Below, piece by piece: positions 42,632-49,148 of a stretch of DNA of 53,036 nt. The DNA comes from Methanosaeta sp. PtaU1.Bin060 (lineage in GTDB: Archaea > Halobacteriota > Methanosarcinia > Methanotrichales > Methanotrichaceae), in assembly GCA_002067365.1 (NCBI GenBank), contig MVRK01000040.1:1-53036 (forward strand), given 5' to 3'. How positions within the stretch are numbered: position 1 is the first letter of the stretch; each line of letters starts with the position of its first letter. The notes below the pieces were generated by a model, which was not told the origin of the DNA, did not search any database, and worked only from the letters and a program-made list of their open reading frames with translations. A program made the translations under genes and the position numbers.

Positions 42632-43629
42632 GTATCTCCGATTATCCATTCACACAAGAAGCAGCCGAGCAGGTCAGGAAGGCGGGCTACTCCCTAGATA
42701 GCCTTCTTGAGAAGACCTCTTTTAAGTCTGTGAGAAGCAGGGCGGCCGAGAGGGTTCTGGGCGCTATCGGAGGCCAGATACCCGACAGAAGGGCAAACAG
42801 CGATGCAGAAGCCCTGGCTGAGCTGCTCTCCTATCCCCTAGCAAGGGTCATCGTCTCCTGCCTGGACGACCAGCACCTCCAGCGCCGCTATGCTCTGGCC
42901 GAGGCGAAGCTCGCCTTCTCCCGCATGAAGGATGAGAAGGATGCGCTTCTCCAGCTGGCGCGCGACCTGGGACTTCATCCGGAGGGCACAGAGGCCCTCA
43001 GGCTTCACTTCGCTGAGTACATCCGGGCTGCGCACAGGATGCATGCCCCCAAGTGGAAGCTCGTGAACCGCGATCTATGTGAGGGCTACCTCACTGTCAC
43101 AAGAGAGGAGCTGATGCGGCTTCTGGAGGAGGTGATACGGGACAAGGTTCAAAAGGGGCTTCCTCTCGATGTGGACGAGAAGGTCTGCGCGAAGCTCACA
43201 GAGTACCTGGACCCGCTGAGGTCGGAGATGCAGAAGGTCAATGCCAGCCAGAAGGCGGACCTCGGCCAAGTCGAGCAGGGGGCCTTTCCGCCGTGCATGC
43301 GAAAGATGCTCTCCGATGTCGCGAGTGGGACGAACCTGGCGCACTCTGCGCGCTTTGCGCTGGTGAGCTTTCTCCTGCAGATCAACATGGGCTCGGAGGA
43401 TGTGATCTCCCTCTTCAACACCAGCCCCGACTTCGACCAGGAGAGGACGCGCTACCAGGTGGAGCACATCGCCGGGGCCAGCGGGACGAAGTACAGGCCG
43501 CCGTCGTGCGCCACCATGGCGACATATGGCAACTGCCCCGGCGAGGATGAGCTTTGCAGGAGGATTCGCCATCCACTCAGCTACTATGAGCGGCGGGTGC
43601 GCTTCCTGGGAAAAGAGGGAAGGATCTGA
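42628..43629 (+). CDS. priL: DNA primase large subunit PriL
   Basis: A 333-residue PriL, partner of the catalytic small subunit PriS in the archaeo-eukaryotic primase that makes Okazaki primers. The four conserved Fe-S ligands are Cys223 (FPPCMRK), Cys294 (PPSCATM), Cys303 (YGNCPG) and Cys310 (DELCRR). The N-terminal helical domain is normal. The ATGA overlap with pcn indicates coupled expression of clamp and primase. priS is not in the window. Confidence 0.93.
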   Translation: MSISDYPFTQEAAEQVRKAGYSLDSLLEKTSFKSVRSRAAERVLGAIGGQIPDRRANSDAEALAELLSYPLARVIVSCLDDQHLQRRYALAEAKLAFSRMKDEKDALLQLARDLGLHPEGTEALRLHFAEYIRAAHRMHAPKWKLVNRDLCEGYLTVTREELMRLLEEVIRDKVQKGLPLDVDEKVCAKLTEYLDPLRSEMQKVNASQKADLGQVEQGAFPPCMRKMLSDVASGTNLAHSARFALVSFLLQINMGSEDVISLFNTSPDFDQERTRYQVEHIAGASGTKYRPPSCATMATYGNCPGEDELCRRIRHPLSYYERRVRFLGKEGRI

Positions 43630-43641
43630 AGAGCCCTCTCA

Positions 43642-44322
43642 TCAGTCTGGCTCCATAGGCTGCACATCAAGAGTTACATCATAAGTGCCGGCATGCGGAC
43701 CCCTATTGATGATCAGCTCCCCCTTTCCTGCAGTGCGGCCTTCGCAGGGAGAGATCATCACCCTAAGGCTCCCTGCAATCGATGTCTTATTGCTAATAGT
43801 AAGATCGAGGGCGGGCTCAACGACGTATGCATACAAGGAGATCGAGTCGCCGCCAGATGGAGAACTGTTGATATCTATAAGTGGATAAACCATCTCGTCG
43901 AGCTTTATGAAGCCGCGGTATATCGCCCGCTCCTGCATTGCATTTATCTCATCCCTTATCTCCTCGATGCTCTTGTTAGATGCCAGGAGCCTTCGAACCT
44001 GCATGGGGTCTGGGGGCATCAGATTAACCACAGTCATCATCAGATCGTGGGACTCATCTTCCTTCAGGGCAAACCCGCGTCCGCTATAGGAAAGCCCCAG
44101 TGGAGGGCTCTCGCCAGGAGGACGACCCATCTGCCCTGCAAAATCATCTGCAGGTCCGGGACCCGGTGCCCTCTGATCCAATTCGCGAAATGGCTGGGCT
44201 GGAACAGAGGAACCCATGCATACCTGGCTCACCACCATCAAGGCTGCAATCATCAGGTAAATCCCTTTTTGGTCAGCGAACATCATCAACAGTCCCTTCT
44301 TTTGCATCCGATGCGACCTCAT
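43642..44322 (-). CDS. Secreted protein of unknown function
   Basis: A 226-residue protein. The first Met codons (residues 1, 6, 13, 14) precede a hydrophobic segment (GIYLMIAALMVVSQVCMG), so the exact start is open. A Pro/Gly-rich linker follows, then a helical region (RRLLASNKSIEEIRDEINAM) and a beta domain with LDLTISNKTSIAG and a single late Cys. There is no membrane anchor. It is convergent with priL. No family recognised. Confidence 0.65.
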   Translation of the reverse strand: MRSHRMQKKGLLMMFADQKGIYLMIAALMVVSQVCMGSSVPAQPFRELDQRAPGPGPADDFAGQMGRPPGESPPLGLSYSGRGFALKEDESHDLMMTVVNLMPPDPMQVRRLLASNKSIEEIRDEINAMQERAIYRGFIKLDEMVYPLIDINSSPSGGDSISLYAYVVEPALDLTISNKTSIAGSLRVMISPCEGRTAGKGELIINRGPHAGTYDVTLDVQPMEPD

Positions 44323-44448
44323 GCTCCTCAGTCAGCCAGTTTCGAGATACCCTCAGCTGCAACACGATCTCTTAACACTGTACATTAGTCTCTTTATGGA
44401 TTAATGCCTTACTCCCTTGAGGCCACCACGGGCAAGCTCGAAATGATC

Positions 44449-45342
44449 TCATTTTGTTAGGAATTTTTCAGATAGCTGTATGAGGTTTGTCCTGCCAAAT
44501 TCCTTTTTGATTATTATGTTGCGCTTCTCCAGGGAGAGCAATATATCCGACAGAGATGACTTGGGCGTGTTCGTCTCGTGCCTCAAATCAAGCTGCGTCA
44601 TGCTACCTCCGTGGCTCAACAGGGCCCTTAAGACGGTAAGCTCGTTATCCGTCAGAGTGTGCATAACAGCATCCAGCTCGCTTGTGATCTCAATGCTATT
44701 GGCCGGGTCGTCGACTCGATCAGCCTCCGATGGACCCTCTCTTCGAACTCCCTCGCGTACCTTATTGATCAAGAAGGCAAATCCAAGAGCAGCAAGCATC
44801 ATCGCCGCTATAAATAAATAGAGATCATCAGAGTTATTATGCTCATCAGCCTTAAAGAAAGGCTGCCTGTATTCGATTGTCACAACAGGATCCAGGACAT
44901 CGTATCCCTGGACTTCCACAACCAGCGAATCGTTTCGCGTAGAGATGATATACTTCAATCCCTCTGAGATATTGACTCCTTTGAGCTTCACGTCGCCCGG
45001 CAGGTAAAAGGCGGCATAGTATCCGTTCAGGCGATCCAAAAGCTCAAACCTCAGGGTCCAGAGGTCTTCGTCTTTCCGCGTCAAAGCATTGGTGCGCGCA
45101 ACGAGCTGCATTGTATTATTGTTATATGTATATTCTGATTTGTTTAAAAATTTGAGGCTCCCGAGGCTGTCTGCATAGCCGATTATCAAAGCATCGCCTG
45201 CCCTATCAGGATAAATATCCAGGATGACTCTATTCGAGCCGGAGCTATCCGATGCACCGCTCTGCCCTGGCGCAGGCGTTATGACAAAGGAGATAACGAG
45301 AAACAAGCCCAGCATCCAGGAGAAGGGGATTCTCGTCGGCAT
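44449..45342 (-). CDS. Membrane-anchored winged-helix transcriptional regulator
   Basis: About 297 residues. A signal-like segment at the N-terminus precedes a 145-residue extracytoplasmic beta domain with sequons. A membrane segment (LYLFIAAMMLAALGFAFLI, about 177-197 in the longer frame) follows, then a cytoplasmic winged-helix domain (LTDNELTVLRALLSHGGS, TPKSSLSDILLSLEKRN). This one-component sensor layout is common in Euryarchaeota. A perfect GGTGATC favours the ATG at 45342 over the one at 45351. It is divergent from the Met/Cys-repeat gene, whose upstream repeats are candidate targets. Confidence 0.8.
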   Translation of the reverse strand: MPTRIPFSWMLGLFLVISFVITPAPGQSGASDSSGSNRVILDIYPDRAGDALIIGYADSLGSLKFLNKSEYTYNNNTMQLVARTNALTRKDEDLWTLRFELLDRLNGYYAAFYLPGDVKLKGVNISEGLKYIISTRNDSLVVEVQGYDVLDPVVTIEYRQPFFKADEHNNSDDLYLFIAAMMLAALGFAFLINKVREGVRREGPSEADRVDDPANSIEITSELDAVMHTLTDNELTVLRALLSHGGSMTQLDLRHETNTPKSSLSDILLSLEKRNIIIKKEFGRTNLIQLSEKFLTK

Positions 45343-45518
45343 AGTATGCATCGATCACCATCCGGACTTACTGGACTTCAACTATTTCAACTTACATGGC
45401 AGCGAAAGGTACCTAAATGATCTATGATGCACGATCTGGATCTCGAATCGCCCGAGATGATTGCGGCGAGGGCAAGCTCAGACCTTCACTTTAACACGAT
45501 TCAAGGTTCATTTAAGTT

Positions 45519-45580
45519 CGTTCGATAATCGTCCGGCATCGTTCGAGGTTCGTCCGATTACACATTTTTGTATCGTTCGA
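45519..45580 (+). promoter_or_regulatory. Cluster of CGTTCGA repeats (candidate operator)
   Basis: CGTTCGA occurs at 45519-45525, 45540-45546 and 45574-45580, with a variant CGTCCGA at 45551-45557, all on the same strand. They lie 55-120 bases before the repeat-protein ATG and in the gap divergent from the membrane-anchored regulator. The first two are 21 bp apart, two helical turns. Confidence 0.45.
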
Positions 45581-45635
45581 AAGATTGGCTGCTTGTAAGG
45601 CGACATAAGGTCGCCTTGAACGGAGGTACAACAGA

Positions 45636-46091
45636 ATGGATAAGAAGATATTAACGGCATTGATGGCACTATTCGCCGCCTGCATTCTTGTGATGCCGGC
45701 CTTCTCAATGCCAGACGATGGGAAAACCACACCAGGACAGAACTGCAATCAGATACATTCTATGATGGGCAACAAAATGCCTGCACCGCAGGGATGCCCA
45801 TCCGACAATCCCGCCATGGGGCCTGATGGCAAACAGGTACCGCCCATGATGAACGGCAAGCCCGCACCACAGGGATGCCAGTGCGACAAGCCCGCCATGG
45901 GACCCGACGGCAAACAGATACATTCCATGATGGGCGACAAAATGCCCGCGCCACAGGGATGCCAGTGCGACAAGCCCGCCATGGGACCTGATGGCAAACA
46001 GGTACCGCCCATGATGAACGGCAAGCCCGCACCACAGGGATGCCCATCCGACAAGCCCTCCATGGGACCTGATGGCGAAGACGGCAACTAA
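45636..46091 (+). CDS. Secreted Met/Cys-rich tandem-repeat protein
   Basis: A 151-residue protein with a strong GGAGGT ribosome site and a signal peptide (residues 1-24). The mature part is four units of 28, 27, 28 and 27 residues in A-B-A-B order: IHSMMG(N/D)KMPAPQGC for A and VPPMMNGKPAPQGC for B, both followed by a shared DKPAMGPDGKQ-type ending. Met, Cys and His clusters suggest metal (copper) or thiol chemistry outside the cell, but no known metal-binding family matches. It stands alone behind a cluster of CGTTCGA repeats. Confidence 0.72.
   Translation: MDKKILTALMALFAACILVMPAFSMPDDGKTTPGQNCNQIHSMMGNKMPAPQGCPSDNPAMGPDGKQVPPMMNGKPAPQGCQCDKPAMGPDGKQIHSMMGDKMPAPQGCQCDKPAMGPDGKQVPPMMNGKPAPQGCPSDKPSMGPDGEDGN
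45753..46082 (+). repeat. Two 165-bp higher-order coding repeats
   Basis: The DNA encoding the A-B pairs repeats with a 165-bp period and very few differences, for example the CCCATGATGAACGGCAAGCC block near 45843 and again near 46008. Recent duplication is likely and copy number may vary. Confidence 0.75.
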
Positions 46092-46137
46092 ACAAGATCG
46101 AATAGCCTTGGTGACTCATGAGGTGAGACAAAGATCT

Positions 46138-46178
46138 CCAGCAGAATAATCTCGCGAGGCGTATCTGCTGGTCTCTTT
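46138..46178 (+). terminator. Long hairpin after the repeat-protein gene
   Basis: CCAGCAGA (46138-46145) and TCTGCTGG (46164-46171) form a perfect eight-pair stem. The loop itself contains the palindrome CTCGCGAG (46151-46158). A TCTCTTT run follows. It is probably a terminator or 3' structure. Confidence 0.45.
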
Positions 46179-46211
46179 AACAACCTCCTAGAGAGAATAT
46201 ATTGGGGCATG

Positions 46212-46232
46212 GTTGGGCGACTTCAGCCCAAC
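46212..46232 (+). other. Perfect seven-pair hairpin in an intergenic region
   Basis: GTTGGGC (46212-46218) and GCCCAAC (46226-46232) enclose GACTTCA. A TATA-like AATATAT lies just before it. Such hairpins occur at ends of IS200/IS605 elements and in small RNAs; nothing here decides between them. Confidence 0.35.
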
Positions 46233-46333
46233 TAATCCCTAAAGAAATGGATCTAACTCGTTTTATGGAAGTCACGTCCGAGAATGCTCCTCAAGAGATC
46301 AGCTGCTGGCTCCGAGCACAGGCATTTAAAAAA

Positions 46334-46340
46334 TATATAA
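46334..46340 (+). promoter_or_regulatory. TATA box for the 33-residue leaderless gene
   Basis: TATATAA is centred 26 bases before the ATG at 46363, exactly the spacing of a leaderless archaeal transcript. Confidence 0.55.
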
Positions 46341-46362
46341 ATAAAAAATTATGAATTCAACG

Positions 46363-46464
46363 ATGGAGGGGTCTTGGGCGGATTTAGCGATCGCAGTCAT
46401 TGCATCATCCTGCATCACCGGGTTTGTGCTGTTTTGTGTCTATAAATGTCTCCATGCAATCTAA
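46363..46464 (+). CDS. 33-residue single-pass membrane peptide, leaderless
   Basis: A tiny open frame (MEGSWADLAIAVIASSC and onward) with a single membrane segment of about 20 residues, three Cys in or next to its C-terminal half, and a short tail with Lys and His. The TATA box at 46334-46340 lies 26 bases before this ATG; an in-frame ATG at 46351 would lie upstream of the predicted transcript start. The end overlaps the 5' region of the nitroreductase gene, so the two may share a transcript. No family is known to me; it is too short for routine annotation. Confidence 0.5.
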   Translation: MEGSWADLAIAVIASSCITGFVLFCVYKCLHAI

Positions 46465-46529
46465 TTTATGCGGCTTTGCCGGTCTTTTTGGGGGAAAGCC
46501 TGATAATTGATCAGATCCCATATTCTTAT

Positions 46530-47090
46530 ATGGAGCTTGATGCCTGCATAAAAGGAAGAAGAAGCATACGAAGGTACGCAGATAAGGCCGTGCCAAAAGA
46601 GATCGCCGAGAAATTGATGGAGGCCGGGGTCGCTGCCCCGTCGGGCATGAATGCTCAGCCCTGGCGGTTCGTGGTGATCGAGAAGAGAGAGGCGATCAAT
46701 AAGCTCTCCAGGAGAACGAAGGAGCTGCTTCTCGGGATGGGGCAGTGGCCAGAGAACCTCAAGGATGCCTTCAAATCGGAGAAGGATACCATCTTTTATG
46801 GTGCTCCGCTGCTGATTCTGATCTGCACACCAAAGAAGGAGGGCTGGAGGGACGTGAACCTTCTGGACTCTGCCCTCGCTGCCGAGAACATGTTCCTGAC
46901 AGCTTACCAGGAGGGCTTAGGAAGCTGCTTCATAGGATTTGGCAACTTCCTGAACCAGGATCCAAAGCTGCTGGCCGATGTAGGCGTTCCGGAGGACCAC
47001 GAGCTGATAGCGCCGCTGATCTTCGGCTACCCTGCAGAGAGCCCAGCTGCAAAGCCGCGATCAGTCCAGGTCCTGAGATGGGAGAGATAG
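46530..47090 (+). CDS. Nitroreductase family protein
   Basis: About 186 residues of the FMN-dependent nitroreductase fold. The N-terminal phosphate-binding segment CIKGRRSIRRYADKAV, the SGMNAQPWRFVVI block and the C-terminal FGYPAESP are typical. Homologues reduce nitro compounds, quinones or flavins with NAD(P)H. I start it at ATG 46530 (MELDACIKGRRS); an earlier ATG at 46446 adds 28 residues that overlap the small membrane peptide gene in another frame. A flavodoxin-fold reductase follows 110 bases downstream. Confidence 0.88.
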   Translation: MELDACIKGRRSIRRYADKAVPKEIAEKLMEAGVAAPSGMNAQPWRFVVIEKREAINKLSRRTKELLLGMGQWPENLKDAFKSEKDTIFYGAPLLILICTPKKEGWRDVNLLDSALAAENMFLTAYQEGLGSCFIGFGNFLNQDPKLLADVGVPEDHELIAPLIFGYPAESPAAKPRSVQVLRWER

Positions 47091-47200
47091 GCAGAAGCGC
47101 CTGGAGTGAGACAGGGTTTGCAAGAATCATGCCGGAATAATTAGAATAAGTAGATATGCAATCGCTGCCCAAGGAAACTCTGAAGCAAGGAGAAATGCCT

Positions 47201-47911
47201 ATGAATGTTCTAGCCATTAACGGCAGCCCCCACATGGATGATGGGAATACCGCGAAGATCCTGAACCCCTTCCTGGAAGGGATGAAAGATGCAGGCGCAA
47301 AGGTGGAGTTGTACTTCACAAAGAAGCTGAACATCGGGCCCTGTAACGGTGACATGAGCTGCTGGTTTGTGAATCCGGGAAAGTGCGGCCAGAAGGACGA
47401 CATGCAGATGCTCCTCCCCAAGCTGCGGGAGGCGGACATCATCGTCTATGCCACCCCTGTCTACTACGCGGGGATAACAGGCCCCCTCAAGAACCTGATG
47501 GACAGACAGCTCCCGCAGCACGTGATGGGAGATGCGGCGGAGAAGAAGCAGAAGATAGCCCTCGTCTCCACATGCGGGGCGTGGGAGCTTTCGATGTTCG
47601 ATCCGCTTCTTGTGCAGATGAAGGCGATCTACAGCCATCCTGAGGGCGGCTCCGAGTTCGTGGGCGCTCTGCTGCGGCCCATGGCCGATGGAATGACTGA
47701 GATGATCAAGGCTGGTGAGACGGGAAAGGTTGAGGGCGTCTTAAAGGCCGCGAGAGAGGCGGGCCGCCAGCTCGTGAAGGATGGCAGGATCTCCGAGGAG
47801 ACGCTGAAGGCTGTGAGCAAGGAGCTTATGCCGCAGGATGCCTACTATAAGGCGGCTGAAGCTATGATGGAGCAGATCAAGAAGGCAGCGAAGGAGAAAT
47901 GCGGGAAGTGA
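47201..47911 (+). CDS. NADPH-dependent FMN reductase / flavodoxin-fold protein
   Basis: About 236 residues beginning MNVLAINGSPHMDDGNTAK, the phosphate loop of the FMN reductase family, and containing YATPVYYAGITGPLKNLMDR around the flavin. Related iron-sulfur flavoproteins have four Cys in the loop after the second strand; here the loop is GPCNGDMSCWFVNPGKCG with three Cys, so a 4Fe-4S cluster is unlikely. AGGAG lies eight bases before ATG 47201, which I prefer to the ATG codons at 47156 and 47195. It probably carries electrons or reduces small oxidants. Confidence 0.85.
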   Translation: MNVLAINGSPHMDDGNTAKILNPFLEGMKDAGAKVELYFTKKLNIGPCNGDMSCWFVNPGKCGQKDDMQMLLPKLREADIIVYATPVYYAGITGPLKNLMDRQLPQHVMGDAAEKKQKIALVSTCGAWELSMFDPLLVQMKAIYSHPEGGSEFVGALLRPMADGMTEMIKAGETGKVEGVLKAAREAGRQLVKDGRISEETLKAVSKELMPQDAYYKAAEAMMEQIKKAAKEKCGK

Positions 47912-47984
47912 GACTCTCGAAGATCGGAGATATCACTGCTTCGCATCGTCCCGGCGATACGGGCATCTGGTCAAATCAGGATCT

Positions 47985-48014
47985 GCAGGGACAGGGTTGC
48001 CCTGCTTTTTACTT
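47985..48014 (+). terminator. Hairpin plus T-run after the FMN reductase gene
   Basis: GCAGGG (47985-47990) and CCCTGC (48000-48005) pair around a nine-base loop and are followed by TTTTTACTTTT. A second stem, ACCTGC/GCAGGT (48026-48046), follows and may serve the convergent gene on the other strand. Confidence 0.55.
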
Positions 48015-48062
48015 TTAGACGAGCGACCTGCGGCTTTTCAGCAGGTGCGCCCTGATCGGATA

Positions 48063-48593
48063 TCAGGGACTATACACATAGGGCGTATTCAACGAGCCGT
48101 TAAATGGGCTCTCAGCCGATCCGCTGGAGTTCGAAAAAGCTTTCGCCTCGCGAACGATGCTCCGAAGAGAGGTGACATTGTAAAAGGTGCAGGCCCGCCC
48201 TTCAGGAGATATCACAGTAAACCTTGGAATCGTACCCCTTAAAGGCACCTCCTTGGAGCCTATGGAAAGCGGGTCGAAAAGATAGCGGCCTTCAACATAT
48301 TTTCCCGCATTCGTCACCTCCACAGAAGCATAATTCGTATTTGCCCTCAGGAGCTTCACGCCACCACAGCCTTTGAAGAAAGAGAGAAGATCAGTCTCAA
48401 GATACCTGCATCCCAATGCGAGCACATAGAGCTTCGCGAACGTCTCGAGAGAATAGTTCAGGTCAAAGGTGGCGTTGCCATCGCTCATGTGCATTGTGAT
48501 CTCCTTGACGTAAATGTAGTCTGCCGCCTCCCCGCAGTGAACGGCCACAGTCAAAAGAGCCGCCAGGGCCAGAACCCCACAAACCGATCGCAT
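48063..48593 (-). CDS. Secreted protein of unknown function
   Basis: A 176-residue protein with a signal peptide (VCGVLALAALLTVAVHCGEA). The mature domain is beta-rich with four Cys (GCRYLE, GCGG, RACTFYN) and several sequons. It follows the Zn-ribbon gene by four bases, so they are one transcript. No family recognised. Confidence 0.65.
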   Translation of the reverse strand: MRSVCGVLALAALLTVAVHCGEAADYIYVKEITMHMSDGNATFDLNYSLETFAKLYVLALGCRYLETDLLSFFKGCGGVKLLRANTNYASVEVTNAGKYVEGRYLFDPLSIGSKEVPLRGTIPRFTVISPEGRACTFYNVTSLRSIVREAKAFSNSSGSAESPFNGSLNTPYVYSP

Positions 48594-48597
48594 TGGC

Positions 48598-48792
48598 TCA
48601 ACCTTTCAGCTTAAGCAGTGACGGCAGAATGAGAATCAGCACCATGATCGCTATGAAAGCAGCGAACAAAAGTTGCTGTCGCCTCTGGGCGGACTTGAAC
48701 CTGGACTCACACAACTCATCGCAGAAGTTGGCGTCCGGCTCCACGACATTCCCGCATACAATGCAATGCTTATGAGGTGCTGTGCCTGCCAT
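48598..48792 (-). CDS. Small Zn-ribbon protein with C-terminal membrane segment (DUF2116-like)
   Basis: A 64-residue protein. The first half is a treble-clef-type zinc ribbon (HCIVCGN, FCDELCESRF). The second half is a membrane segment (LLFAAFIAIMVLILILPSLL). This matches the archaeal DUF2116 layout, in which a cytoplasmic Zn ribbon is tail-anchored. GGTGATC precedes the ATG. Its role is unknown, with speculation about nucleic-acid or ribosome contact. It is co-transcribed with the secreted-protein gene. Confidence 0.8.
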   Translation of the reverse strand: MAGTAPHKHCIVCGNVVEPDANFCDELCESRFKSAQRRQQLLFAAFIAIMVLILILPSLLKLKG

Positions 48793-49148
48793 CAGATCAC
48801 CGATGGTTGTGACTTATGCAAGAGAGTAGATAAGGCTTTGCTTGGGCGGTCGGTCGCATGTGATTGAGCGGGAGCGAGGAGGTCCGGGTGAATTCCGCTG
48901 CATGTGGAGTCATTTCTTCTCCATCAATATCTCCCATGCGAGAGCGGTGCTTTGAGATATATGACATTTCAAATAAGTTTATACGATTGATCGAACATAT
49001 TGAGATCTTTTTTATTGAGCTGGTTTCATGGCGAACAAATTTGCATGTTTATTTTTCCACTGGAAATAAAGGGGTTGATCTGCAGGCCAGAGCCCGCACA
49101 CTGAAGCATTTGGATTAACTATAAGAGGAGCCTTAGCGAGTAGAGTTC
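48793..49148. other. Divergent intergenic region, no gene seen
   Basis: About 356 bases between the DUF2116-like gene and the beta-helix gene. A weak rightward frame from about 48864 has no family-like features. The rightward promoter lies at 49117-49126. Confidence 0.4.
49117..49126 (+). promoter_or_regulatory. TATA box for the beta-helix gene
   Basis: AACTATAAGA is centred about 28 bases before the ATG at 49149, giving a leaderless or nearly leaderless transcript. Confidence 0.5.

Noticed and set aside
46247-46354. 35-codon rightward frame (MDLTRFMEV start)
   Set aside because: No ribosome site at a proper distance. Its 3' end lies on the TATA box of the 46363 gene, and the Lys-rich tail comes from the AT-rich promoter.
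48864-49118. Rightward 84-codon frame before the beta-helix gene
   Set aside because: No ribosome site or promoter, mixed composition, and its end overlaps the TATA box of the next gene.
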